Source of the DNA: Nostoc sp. FACHB-110
Lineage (GTDB): Bacteria; Cyanobacteriota; Cyanobacteriia; Cyanobacteriales; Nostocaceae
Direction of reading: 5' to 3'
Length of the DNA: 64,000 nucleotides
NCBI RefSeq assembly: GCF_014697425.1
Contig: NZ_JACJRU010000022.1
Coordinates: 53,227-117,226 of the forward strand
Part shown: positions 46,728 through 55,794 of the stretch, in pieces
Layout: every line of letters starts with the position of its first letter
How positions within the stretch are numbered: position 1 is the stretch's first letter
Notes under the pieces: model-generated
Database searches by the model: none
Told to the model about the DNA's origin: nothing
What the model saw: the letters and a program-made list of their open reading frames with translations, nothing else
Program-made: the position numbers and the translations under genes

Positions 46728-46994
46728 TTATGCAACTAGAGTGCTGATTTCATTTTCCAAATATTCTGATAGAGCTATGATCGTGGGGTAGTCCCAGGCT
46801 AAAGTAGCGGGTAACTTAATTTTTAACCAATCTTCTAGGTCAGCAGAAAGACTCACAGCTGTCATGGAATTAAGACCATAGCGTGCAAAAGGTTCTTCGA
46901 TATCGATTTCATCAGGGTCAAAGTTAAGTTCTTCAGCAACCTTCGCAATTAACCAAGCTTGGATTTCTTCTGCGTTCAAATTTTGGTATGACAT
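46728..46994 (-). CDS. Stand-alone acyl carrier protein
   Basis: An 88-residue carrier protein preceded by AGGAGA. The phosphopantetheine site reads YGLNSMTAVSLSADLE, with the attachment serine after Asn instead of the usual Asp. Such small ACPs sit beside FAAL genes in cyanobacterial lipopeptide and polyketide clusters and receive the fatty acyl chain from the FAAL. Here it follows two acyl-CoA dehydrogenases, so it probably carries the chain while it is desaturated before KS1 accepts it. It lies 67 bp after the second dehydrogenase. Confidence 0.92.
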   Translation of the reverse strand: MSYQNLNAEEIQAWLIAKVAEELNFDPDEIDIEEPFARYGLNSMTAVSLSADLEDWLKIKLPATLAWDYPTIIALSEYLENEISTLVA

Positions 46995-47061
46995 TGTAAT
47001 TTCTCCTAAAGTTTAAGTGTGATGGCAATTAGTAATTGATTTAATTTGCTAGCAAGACCTT

Positions 47062-48849
47062 TTATGCTTTCGATGGAGCTAACTTGAGTGGCACAATCGA
47101 AAATAGCTGGTTCTGCTCGTAAAGTTTTTGTAGTTCTGTCGCTACGTTCTCTCTATAAGAGGTGGGAAGCGGCTGTTGTGAGTGGTGCAACAAACCCATC
47201 AGCTTGTGTAGGCATAGCACCAGCCATTCTCCTTGAGCGAAAAATTCACCTAACTGCTTTCTGTTGTACAACCACATATACAGACAAGCTGCGGCGGTGT
47301 GTACGGCACAATGTTTTTCAGCTAGTTCAAATAATTCTGGTGATTTTTCCAAATCTCTACCGTAGCGACGCTTCATATCTTTAAATACTGTCTGCTGGGT
47401 GCTGATTTCGGAAAGAATTGTATTTGCCTGTGAGAGCAATGTTGTTATCACCTCAAGATTAACTTCTGATTTCATCTGGAGGGATTGAAGTTGGTTAATT
47501 GCGACTACCATTCCTTGGAGAATGTCGTTACGTTTACGACTAAATAACTCTAAGCGCTCAGGCTCAAAAGCAGGTAATTCCTGATCTAAAGCGAAAATCG
47601 ACTCTAGACTTGACTCAATTTCTGCATATCTTTGAGCATCAATATCTACGGTAGGTTGAAATTGTAAAGCTGCACCAATGGTAGACAAATTCAGGTAAGT
47701 ACCAGCATGAAACATACTGACTACGGCACTATCTCTGACAATTTTTTGAAAAATTCCCCCATGATGACCCTCACGCAGGTAGTAACGCGCACCCATAACA
47801 ATGGATAAATTGTGAATTACCTTTTCGATAGTGGTGGGAACAAAATATTTCACCACAGCCGACCAAAGGCGCATTTGTGCTGTAGCTGCATGAACGGCTC
47901 GAGAAGTGGCGATCGCTACACACTCACAAATTAAAATATCTAAGAAGGCATCTACCAGTAACTTTTGGGTATGGGGAATAGCAAAAATACTATCTCCATA
48001 AAGTTTGCGAGAAAGTGCAAAGCTGATTGTAGTACGTAGTGCTGTGTCAGCCGAGCCTAAAGCTAAAGCCGGAATGACTGTACGTGTAAGTTGAAAAGCT
48101 TTCAAGCTCAATTCTAAAGCAGACCCCTGTGGACTAATCAGTGATTCGCTAGGAATTAGACAATTATGAAACCGAATACCACTACAATCAGCACCCCGAA
48201 TTCCTAAAGTTTTGCACTTGCTTAAATAAGAATAGGAAGACCGATCTAATGCTTGTTTTTCTAGTAAAAACAAAGAGAAACCACGCGGCCCACCATTCAC
48301 ATCTGTTTTCGCAAATACAGTGACGGCTGAACCAACAGTAGCATTACCAAACAGCCACTTTTCTCCATCTAATCGATAACCATCTTCTGTTTTTATTGCT
48401 TGCACATCTGTGGCTAAAAAGTCGCTGCCATGTGCCTTTTCATGAAATGCTAGTGATACTTTACCTCGATTTTTGATAATTTTGGCAACTTGATTTTTTT
48501 GTTGTTCAGTACCGCCTACCCAGATAGGAACTGCACCTAAAAAGGTATTTCCATAAGATATGGCTGTGGTCAAATCTCGACGTGCAACTGTTCTCAGCAG
48601 TGCAAAAAATTCTTCATAAGATTTGAGTTTACCGCCATAGGCAACAGGTATATGGTAATGGTTTAAATTCCATTCATCTAATAATTGATGAGCTTGGTGG
48701 GGATATGCTTCTTGTTCATCAAATTCAACAATCTTTTGGAAGGAAAATTCATGGTCTGGGTCTAAAGGATTACCTAAATACTGTTCTAACTCTTCGGCTA
48801 CCAGGTACTGTTGGGGTATTGTTTTAGGACTAGGTAATTTGACTAACAT
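47062..48849 (-). CDS. Acyl-CoA dehydrogenase family protein (second of pair)
   Basis: A 595-residue flavoprotein-family member. The acyl-CoA dehydrogenase core occupies about residues 80-400, with SLAFHEKAHGSDFLATDVQA, EKWLFGNATVGSAVTVFAKTD and LGIRGADCSGIRFHNCLIPSESL resembling the substrate/FAD region, then RKLYGDSIFAIPHTQKLLVD. A ~200-residue C-terminal extension follows, as in long-chain dehydrogenases. It is a tandem duplicate of the gene just upstream, 6 bp away. In FAAL/ACP clusters such enzymes introduce double bonds into ACP-bound acyl chains; that is the inference here. Whether it is active or a partner of its twin cannot be told. Confidence 0.88.
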   Translation of the reverse strand: MLVKLPSPKTIPQQYLVAEELEQYLGNPLDPDHEFSFQKIVEFDEQEAYPHQAHQLLDEWNLNHYHIPVAYGGKLKSYEEFFALLRTVARRDLTTAISYGNTFLGAVPIWVGGTEQQKNQVAKIIKNRGKVSLAFHEKAHGSDFLATDVQAIKTEDGYRLDGEKWLFGNATVGSAVTVFAKTDVNGGPRGFSLFLLEKQALDRSSYSYLSKCKTLGIRGADCSGIRFHNCLIPSESLISPQGSALELSLKAFQLTRTVIPALALGSADTALRTTISFALSRKLYGDSIFAIPHTQKLLVDAFLDILICECVAIATSRAVHAATAQMRLWSAVVKYFVPTTIEKVIHNLSIVMGARYYLREGHHGGIFQKIVRDSAVVSMFHAGTYLNLSTIGAALQFQPTVDIDAQRYAEIESSLESIFALDQELPAFEPERLELFSRKRNDILQGMVVAINQLQSLQMKSEVNLEVITTLLSQANTILSEISTQQTVFKDMKRRYGRDLEKSPELFELAEKHCAVHTAAACLYMWLYNRKQLGEFFAQGEWLVLCLHKLMGLLHHSQQPLPTSYRENVATELQKLYEQNQLFSIVPLKLAPSKA

Positions 48850-48855
48850 AAGTAG

Positions 48856-50631
48856 TTATTTCACTATTGATTTTGCTAGTTGCAAGGGTACGATTGAGAA
48901 CAGTTGCTCTTGTGCGTACAGTTTTTGCATTTCTTGAGCAGCATTTTCTCTATAAGCAGTCGGAACTGTATCAAGGGATTGACCTAAAGACCCGAGTAGT
49001 CGATGTAAGCACAATGCTAACCATTCCCCCTTGCCAAAAAAGTCTCCTAGTTGAGTTCTGTTATGCACCCAGATATGCAGACATACAGCCGCCGCGTGTA
49101 AGGTGCAATATTGTTGAGCTAGTTCAAATACTTCTGGTGATTCTTTATGTCCTCTGGAGGTTGGTAATTTTTTCAGGGTTTCATCAAGTTGCTTGAGGAA
49201 ATTAATTAGCTTAAGTGTCAGCGTGATGATATTTTCTAATAGTGTGGAATCAAGTGCTGGGGATTCTTGCAAAGTTTTTAATTTGCCTAGGGAAACTTCT
49301 AACCCTTGTAAAATATTGTCTTGGCGATTAAAGAGTTCTAGCTGTTGAGGATTAAATTCCGGTAATTTTTTATCTAAATCAAAGAGATTTTCAAGATGAT
49401 TATCTAGCTCTGTAAGTTGATTAATATCTATTTTGGCGCGTTGTTTAGCTAGATGTTTTAATTGCAGGGCGATCGCATTTAAATTGACAACCGTACTGCC
49501 ATCAAATAAACTCACAATGGCATTGTCTCTGACAATCTTTTGAAAAATTCCCCACCAGTGGTTTTCGCGCACATAATAACGGGCGCCCAGTACTACTGAT
49601 AAATTGTGAATTAATTGCTCAACAGTAGTCGGTACAAAATACTTAACTATTGAAGATTGTAAACTCATTTGTGCTGGTGCAGCCTGAATCGCTCGACTTG
49701 TGGCGATCGCTAAACAATCACAAATTAAAATATCTAAGAAAGCATCTACCAACAATTTTTGGGCGTGGGGAATAGTAAATACATTATCTCCATACAATTT
49801 GCGAGTCAGAGCAAAATCTAATGTACTGCGTAATGCCGTATCTGCTGCACCTAAAGATAAACCAGCACAAATTGTTCGGGTAATCTGAAGACTTTTGAGC
49901 GTAATTTCTAAACCAGCCCCCAGTTTGCCAATTAAAGATTCTTTGGGAATTAAAGCTTGGTCAAAACCAATTCCACTGATATCCGCACCACGGATACCAT
50001 GAGTCTTAATTTTTGGCAGATGTCGATAAGCTGAAGTTTCTAGACTATCTTTTTCGACCAGGAAAACTGAAAAACTACGGGAATTGCCATTATTATCAGT
50101 TTTAGTAAAGACAGTAATCGCCTTACCCCGATTGGCATTGTTAATCAGCCATTTTTCTCCATTCAATAAATAGCCATTTTCTACTTCTACAGCTTCTACT
50201 TCATTGCCAATCAAATCACTGCCGTGTGTTTTTTCTGTTAGACCTAATGATACTTGTTTTTGTTCTTTAATAATTCGTGCTAGTCTGTATTTTTGTTCCT
50301 CTTGTTCACTACCAACCCAAACGCAAACAGAACCTAAGTAAGTCTTGCCATGACCTATCGCAACTGTTAAATCCCGCCGAGACAATACTCTAATCAACAT
50401 CAATAATTCTTCATAAGATTGGAGTTTGCCGCCATAAGCAGTGGGAATATAATGGTGATGAAATTCCCATGCTTCTAAAAGTTTCGCAATTGCTTCTGGA
50501 TATTCTTCTCTCTCATCTAGTTCTATCGAATGCTTGAAAGAAAATTCCTGTTCGGGAACGGAAGGATTTCCTAAATACTCTTCCAATAATTCGGCATTAC
50601 GATACTGCTTTAATTGAGCCAGCTGATACAT
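48856..50631 (-). CDS. Acyl-CoA dehydrogenase family protein (first of pair)
   Basis: A 591-residue paralogue of the next gene, with the same layout: core with SLGLTEKTHGSDLIGNEVEA, EKWLINNANRGKAITVFTKTD, HGIRGADISGIGFDQALIPKESL and RKLYGDNVFTIPHAQKLLVD, then a C-terminal helical extension that includes AQQYCTLHAAAVCLHIWVHN. It should act on acyl chains activated by the FAAL 39 bp upstream. Two consecutive dehydrogenases could set two double bonds, form a heterodimer, or work on different positions. The start has an AGGAG-type site upstream. Confidence 0.88.
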   Translation of the reverse strand: MYQLAQLKQYRNAELLEEYLGNPSVPEQEFSFKHSIELDEREEYPEAIAKLLEAWEFHHHYIPTAYGGKLQSYEELLMLIRVLSRRDLTVAIGHGKTYLGSVCVWVGSEQEEQKYRLARIIKEQKQVSLGLTEKTHGSDLIGNEVEAVEVENGYLLNGEKWLINNANRGKAITVFTKTDNNGNSRSFSVFLVEKDSLETSAYRHLPKIKTHGIRGADISGIGFDQALIPKESLIGKLGAGLEITLKSLQITRTICAGLSLGAADTALRSTLDFALTRKLYGDNVFTIPHAQKLLVDAFLDILICDCLAIATSRAIQAAPAQMSLQSSIVKYFVPTTVEQLIHNLSVVLGARYYVRENHWWGIFQKIVRDNAIVSLFDGSTVVNLNAIALQLKHLAKQRAKIDINQLTELDNHLENLFDLDKKLPEFNPQQLELFNRQDNILQGLEVSLGKLKTLQESPALDSTLLENIITLTLKLINFLKQLDETLKKLPTSRGHKESPEVFELAQQYCTLHAAAVCLHIWVHNRTQLGDFFGKGEWLALCLHRLLGSLGQSLDTVPTAYRENAAQEMQKLYAQEQLFSIVPLQLAKSIVK

Positions 50632-50670
50632 TAATTACTTCTCCTAATTTTTATCCAATCAAGTTATTAC

Positions 50671-52473
50671 TTAAATTGCGCTTTGAGTCAGCTTGGCAGT
50701 ATCCTGAAGTGCCGGAGTTTTGTTTGTTGCTAAATTTTTAGGCCACTGATCTACTGCTTCTAAAGTGCCAGCTAGGAAACCTTTTGCACAAGCATGGCGT
50801 TGAATTTTGCCACTAGTAGTTTTGGGAATACTTGCAGTTTTCAGCAGAACTAGTGCATAGACTTGTACATCATATTGTTCGGAAACTGCCTGACGAACGT
50901 TAGCAGCAATCTCATTCACATTGAGATTGCGAATATATTGACGTTCTACTTCATAAGCAATCACTAATTTTTCCACACCATTGATATTAATGGCAAAGGC
51001 AGCCCCGCATCCTGGACGTAATGCCGAATGGCTCCTTTCTGCTGTCAGTTCAATATCTTGAGGATAATGGTTGCGACCACCAATAATAATCAAATCTTTC
51101 AGGCGACCTGTGACATATAGCTCTCCATTGTCCATAAATCCTAAGTCACCAGTGCGTAAAAATGGCCCTGCACCCGTATCAGCTAAGTAAGCCTGAAAAC
51201 TATCTTGTGTTTGTTGAGCTTTATTCCAATATCCTTGGGTGACATTAGCGCCTGACACCCAAATCTCACCCACTTCATTATCTTGGCAACTATTTAAGGT
51301 ATCAGGGTCAGCAATGACAATCTGTTGTGCAAGTATGTTTTGACCACAACCTACCAGTGTTTGAACTAGCTCATTTTCTCCAGAAGGTGATAGCACTAGA
51401 TTTTTTTCGAGTAAATCTGTACGCACAGTTTTCAGAACTGGCACAGCAGATGTTAATCCACCAGTCACAATTAAAGTAGTTTCTGCCATTCCGTAGCAAG
51501 GATAAAAGGCATTGGCACGAAAACCACACTCAGCAAATGCAGTGGCGAACTTTTCCATTGTCTCGGCACGGATAGGTTCGGCTCCATTAAAAGCTACCTG
51601 CCAACTACTTAGGTCAAGACCTGCTTTTTGTTCTGCGGTAATTTTATTAACACACAATTCATAAGCAAAATTAGGGCCACCACTCGTAGTTGCGTGAAAG
51701 CGAGAAACTGCCTGTAGCCAGCGCACAGGTCGTTGTAAAAAAGCCACAGGAGACATGAGAATACAGGGAATACCCAAGTATAAGGGTTGTAGCATATTGC
51801 CAATCAGACCCATGTCATGGAAAAGCGGTAGCCAACCCACAAAGATAGTTTCCTCTGTGTGCTGCATAGCCTGTTTGATCATTTTTTGGTTATACAACAC
51901 ATTCTCATGGCTAACCATGACACCTTTTGGTGTACCTGTAGAGCCAGAAGTGTACTGGAGAAAAGCTAGAGTGTCCGTGTTGATTAATGGTTCGCGCCAA
52001 TCTTGGGCAATGTCAACAGCAATTTCATCAGTTGCAATCCATTGTAAGCCTTGTAATTCTGGCGTTTGGGCAATTTGTTGTGTGGTATTGGATAATATCG
52101 TTGAGGTAGTCAAAACAATTTTGGCATCAGCATCTGTCACGATCGCTTGCAAGCGAAACAAAGATTGGTTTTGCCGAGGGGGATAAGCAGGAACGCCGAT
52201 TACGCCAGCATAAAGGCATCCAAAAAACGCAGCAATAAATTCCAATCCTTGGGGATAAAGTAATAGAGCGCGTTCTCCAGAGGTGTGGGAACGTTGTAGT
52301 ATGCTGGCAATGGCGCGGGCTTGTTGGTCTAACTCTCTATATGTCCAACTTACTTCCTCAGTTTCTCCATCTACTAAAAAGGTATAAGCTATTTGGTTTG
52401 GTTGGTGCAATGCTCTGTAACGCAGTAAGTCTACTAGAGTGAAAAAGCTGGGGGTATTTAAAAAGTTAGTCAT
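50671..52473 (-). CDS. Fatty acyl-AMP ligase (FAAL)
   Basis: A 600-residue AMP-forming ligase. The P-loop is YTSGSTGTPKGVMVSHENVL; GWLPLFHDMGLIGN, YGMAETTLIVTGG, LRTGDLGFMDNGELYVTGRLKDLIIIGGRNHYPQDIE and the C-terminal TTSGKIQRHACAKGFL are all typical of FAALs such as those starting cyanobacterial lipopeptide assembly lines. These enzymes make acyl-AMP and pass the acyl group to an ACP rather than to CoA. It heads the enzyme genes of the minus-strand series, with its ACP three genes downstream. A second FAAL domain is built into the giant PKS at the left edge. Confidence 0.95.
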   Translation of the reverse strand: MTNFLNTPSFFTLVDLLRYRALHQPNQIAYTFLVDGETEEVSWTYRELDQQARAIASILQRSHTSGERALLLYPQGLEFIAAFFGCLYAGVIGVPAYPPRQNQSLFRLQAIVTDADAKIVLTTSTILSNTTQQIAQTPELQGLQWIATDEIAVDIAQDWREPLINTDTLAFLQYTSGSTGTPKGVMVSHENVLYNQKMIKQAMQHTEETIFVGWLPLFHDMGLIGNMLQPLYLGIPCILMSPVAFLQRPVRWLQAVSRFHATTSGGPNFAYELCVNKITAEQKAGLDLSSWQVAFNGAEPIRAETMEKFATAFAECGFRANAFYPCYGMAETTLIVTGGLTSAVPVLKTVRTDLLEKNLVLSPSGENELVQTLVGCGQNILAQQIVIADPDTLNSCQDNEVGEIWVSGANVTQGYWNKAQQTQDSFQAYLADTGAGPFLRTGDLGFMDNGELYVTGRLKDLIIIGGRNHYPQDIELTAERSHSALRPGCGAAFAININGVEKLVIAYEVERQYIRNLNVNEIAANVRQAVSEQYDVQVYALVLLKTASIPKTTSGKIQRHACAKGFLAGTLEAVDQWPKNLATNKTPALQDTAKLTQSAI

Positions 52474-52584
52474 GCTGTTTTTTCCTGTGTAAGTTAATGA
52501 AGGTTGAGGTTGATTTAGATAAATTTTGATGAGTTGTCAAATGTGCTTGATGAGTGATACTCGATTGTTGATTAGTGAATGTGT

Positions 52585-53043
52585 TTACGTAGCAGATTTT
52601 TGGGATGAAGATATTTCATCTATTAGCCCAAGCTTTTTCATGTTCATTTGTTGATGTACATTAACGGTTTTAGCAGTGAGAATAAACTGGCTTTGATTGG
52701 TAATGACTGTAGGGATGGAGAAATCTAAATTCTTAATGTCTAAAATGTTAGTAACTGTCTGACTATTAGAGGATGTCTGAAGATTGTGATAAAGATTGTT
52801 AATCTCAACAGCAGTTTCTTTGAAATTGAGGATTTCGCTCTCCAGGCAGTTAGCAAGATCATTGACTTTATGGGCTTGAATGCTCAGACTTTCAATGCCT
52901 GTACTCAACTGATGCTGTAAAACTTCTTGCTTTTTTTGTTTAAGTTCTAGTAAAGCTTGTTCTACTTTGGCTACCTCATCTTGTAACTGATTAAGGGCAG
53001 ACATAACATTTTGAGGCATCAATGAATTGGTGTTTGGAGACAT
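52585..53043 (-). CDS. Coiled-coil protein of unknown function
   Basis: A 152-residue protein. Residues ~12-95 show heptads of Leu/Val with Glu/Lys/Gln (LQDEVAKVEQALLELKQKKQ), predicting a coiled coil. The C-terminal third is Ser/Thr/Asn-rich with no recognisable domain. It lies 111 bp upstream of the FAAL on the same strand and is probably the first gene of that transcript. I do not recognise the family; a scaffold or regulatory role would be a guess. Confidence 0.6.
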   Translation of the reverse strand: MSPNTNSLMPQNVMSALNQLQDEVAKVEQALLELKQKKQEVLQHQLSTGIESLSIQAHKVNDLANCLESEILNFKETAVEINNLYHNLQTSSNSQTVTNILDIKNLDFSIPTVITNQSQFILTAKTVNVHQQMNMKKLGLIDEISSSQKSAT

Positions 53044-53884
53044 AGGAGTATTAGATATAGCTGTAAATGTTTATGAGTCAGTCAATAAATTTTGCTTCGG
53101 ATTGAAGAGAAGTTCAAGAAGCAATACAATAACCACGGAAATGCTGCTGCTAACTTTTAGCATTCTGGCGATAAAAGTTATTTTTTAAGAGTTATCAATA
53201 AGCTATTGGCTTGTTAATAACTAAACATTCACTAATGTAAATATGATGACTATAACTGCAACATCACTGTTAATAAATCCCTGGTAATTGAACAGTAAAT
53301 TGTTAACTGTACTTATGTATTCACCCTAAGAATTATCAATTACGGATTCAATGAAAAAATTTTTGTTATTGGTCATCGCACCATTTTGCAATTTTGTAAG
53401 TAGCGCGGCGTAAATATTCGTAGTTGGGAAAAGGCAGAAGTCAGAAGGAAAGAGGGTTTTAGGCAACTTTACTTTTCGTTACATACTTCGGTTGATTTGC
53501 ACCGTTCTACTTACTTGTGATTGAAAGCATCTTTACAGAAACCGCAAATGCCTCTGCTTCTGTACCAGATAGTATCAACAGACACAAGTAATCATTCTCT
53601 ATGCTAAAAGCTTGCATATAGCTTGATATTATCTGCTACATTGCAAATTTAGTGGCAAATTTAGGAAAAACTGCTCCAGCAGCTGAAGCAAAAAACTAGA
53701 ACAGTAACAGTAGTAGCAATTACGGGAGTAGTGTCTCAGGTTTAGCTCAACTGAGTATTTGCAATCACAGCACAAAAATCTGGTAAGTAAGATCACAGTA
53801 TCTTCACGAATACTTAAATAAAGTTCCAGGGATTTGCAGTTTATTATACTTATACTGTCTATTTACTACTAAATAATATTTACC
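53044..53884. other. Divergent intergenic region
   Basis: 840 bp between divergent genes, so both promoters should be here. A TTAACTGTAC sequence near 53300 resembles half of the repeat core seen before the two FAAL-PKS genes. No RNA gene or coding sequence is supported. Confidence 0.55.
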
Positions 53885-54850
53885 ATGCGTATCCCATATA
53901 TTTCAGCACTTCTGGGCTTGACTGGTATGCTTGCTTTACAAACATTTTTACCTGCTCAAGCGGCAACTTTTGATCTCAGCAAATTAAAAAATATTAAGGC
54001 TAGACCAATAGAATCCGATACTAGGTTAGATTTACTGGGATTACCAATCGAGCAGCAGGGTTATACAGCTTTCTTCAATCCAAATCCCTTAGCTCTAGAT
54101 AACGGACACGACGATATTAGTTTGAACGCCTCAGGAAATGGCGCACCTTATTATGTAACTGGTCGCCAATCAAGCCCAGAAGAACCTGCTTCTGGTTCTA
54201 CCAAAACATCAACGGTAACTGCGATCGCAGGTTTTCCTACATTAAGCAACTACCTAGCTAGTAATGGTATTTCTTTTGATAGTCTTGGCTTCGGTTTTGG
54301 GCAAAAAAACTACAATGAATTTACCAAAACTTGGAATTTAGGCGAAGACAAACTGGGTCAAGATTGGTTTGCTAGTCAAGATTCAACTGTTGAAGAAAGA
54401 ATATATAAGGCAAACCCGAATGATGTTGAAGCCTTTCTCACTTTTGGGACACAAAAAATAGTCAGTTTAGGATATTTTGACATTTACACAGCTTTGGACT
54501 ACGGGGCTACAAAATCGCCATTCGATGATATTGAAACTGCCTTTACTGATCTAGTTAAGGGTACAAAAGTAAATGGACTCGACCCATTAGCAGATGGATT
54601 AGCCACTGCTTTATTAAAAGATGTTGCCGATGCGGGTGATTATCTACAAGTAGTCATTTTGGACACCGCACCTGATGATACTAACATTACTCAAGGTAAT
54701 GATTTTATCGCTATAAATCTGAGATTTCTCGGTTCTGTGCGCGTTGCCCGCCTTGTACCCGAAAATTCTCCAGCCTTGGGATTATTAGTGTTTGGAGCTT
54801 TGTATTTAACTCCCCAATTAAAAAAAGTAAAGCTGAAAATTAAACAATAA
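53885..54850 (+). CDS. Exported PEP-CTERM-like protein
   Basis: A 321-residue protein. A signal peptide (MRIPYISALLGLTGMLALQT, cleavage after PAQA) leads into a secreted region of unknown fold. The C-terminus reads VPENSPALGLLVFGALYL followed by basic LKKVKLKIKQ, the pattern of a PEP-CTERM sorting tail: VPE(P)-like motif, hydrophobic helix, basic end. PEP-CTERM proteins are processed by exosortase and released outside the cell or to the surface. It is transcribed away from the FAAL operon. Its link to the cluster is positional only. Confidence 0.65.
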   Translation: MRIPYISALLGLTGMLALQTFLPAQAATFDLSKLKNIKARPIESDTRLDLLGLPIEQQGYTAFFNPNPLALDNGHDDISLNASGNGAPYYVTGRQSSPEEPASGSTKTSTVTAIAGFPTLSNYLASNGISFDSLGFGFGQKNYNEFTKTWNLGEDKLGQDWFASQDSTVEERIYKANPNDVEAFLTFGTQKIVSLGYFDIYTALDYGATKSPFDDIETAFTDLVKGTKVNGLDPLADGLATALLKDVADAGDYLQVVILDTAPDDTNITQGNDFIAINLRFLGSVRVARLVPENSPALGLLVFGALYLTPQLKKVKLKIKQ

Positions 54851-55107
54851 TCAGCCTGAGCATATGACAGTAGTTGGCAAGTTAACCCAATTTTTTGTAA
54901 TCATCCAGCGCATCTGCAACTTCAGCTTGACTGCGCTTAGTACGGTGGTGTTTTTAACTTAACTAAGTATCATATCAGACTGAGTAGTTATGATTTAGCT
55001 TATCTGTCCAGAAATCGTAACAACCAGGACTTATGTACTCAGATTAATTGTTGAGAGTGTGTATAATACCAATTTCATGTGAAGTTGCACATATTTCGAT
55101 CCCCCTA

Positions 55108-55130
55108 AATCCCCCTTCAAAGGGGGGATT
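55108..55130 (+). terminator. GC-rich hairpin, possible terminator
   Basis: AATCCCCCTT and AAGGGGGGATT-like arms with a 3-nt loop, followed by TTAATATGTATTTTT. This repeat-type hairpin is common in cyanobacterial intergenic DNA. It lies about 260 bp after the PEP-CTERM-like gene and may end that transcript. Confidence 0.5.
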
Positions 55131-55278
55131 TTAATATGTATTTTTCCGCTTCCCCCCTTTGAAGCAGAGCTAGTGGTTTACCAAGCTAAAATTGCTGTGT
55201 AGCCCTAGTTCTTTCCGTATTACCGCGTAAGTCCTAAAAACTTCTCCCTTGCTTCTTTACTACCTAGTAATCAGTTAA

Positions 55279-55345
55279 AAAATGAAGCTTTGAGATGCTT
55301 AAAACTGGCGAACTAGTCTAAACTCCAGCTTAAAAGCTTCATTTT
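55279..55345. repeat. Long-armed hairpin with a 13-bp perfect stem
   Basis: AAAATGAAGCTTT (55279-55291) pairs with AAAGCTTCATTTT (55333-55345). The loop includes ACTAGTCTAAACTCCAG, shared with the palindrome at 31602-31629. Probably a dispersed repeat unit. Confidence 0.6.
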
Positions 55346-55550
55346 ATTCTATCGATCACAGACGCATCGAGCATCTATTACTGTTGATCAGTGTTTCATT
55401 GTTTCTACATAATGGTGGCTAATTCAGTATTTCTGACAAGAAATATTATCTAATTTTTAACCTACGTTCGGAATGTCGCCTATTGGAGTTGATAAATAAA
55501 TATAGGCTGATATCAAGGAACTAAAATTAGTGACATAAGCAAAGGCATTT

Positions 55551-55599
55551 ACAGTATTTTTCAGTTGTGTGTATTACACCTTTCGAGGGGCTAGAGACT
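55551..55599. repeat. Block shared with the AraC 3' flank
   Basis: Matches 9744-9791, including the exact TTTTTCAGTTGTGTGT string, then a diverging CTTTCGAGGGG part. It lies about 200 bp upstream of the NRPS start. Confidence 0.6.
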
Positions 55600-55704
55600 A
55601 GAAAAATGTACCTCATCTAGATGAAATATGCTGTATCTAGCCACGCTGTAAGCTTTTTAGTTTCTCTACAAATATTCTGGTACAAATAAAGGCGATTTAT
55701 AAAG

Positions 55705-55720
55705 TTAACTGTTAATTAAG
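55705..55720 (+). promoter_or_regulatory. TTAACTGT-type site upstream of NRPS
   Basis: TTAACTGTTAATTAAG, 75-90 bp before the start codon, resembles the TTAACTGTC/TTAATTGTC repeats before the right-hand FAAL-PKS. A single copy is present. Operator function is inferred only. Confidence 0.4.
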
Positions 55721-55794
55721 ATATTAGCTAATTTTGCTGAATTTAAGCAGCTAACTTTTGATAGTTATGAATTTTATATTGGAGAAGTACAATA

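Larger units (their letters stand above)
54851..55794. other. 944-bp intergenic region before the NRPS gene
   Basis: No gene is supported. It contains two hairpins (55108-55130 and 55279-55345), a block shared with 9744-9791 (55551-55599) and a TTAACTGTTAATTAAG site (55705-55720). The 3' part should carry the NRPS promoter. Confidence 0.6.
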
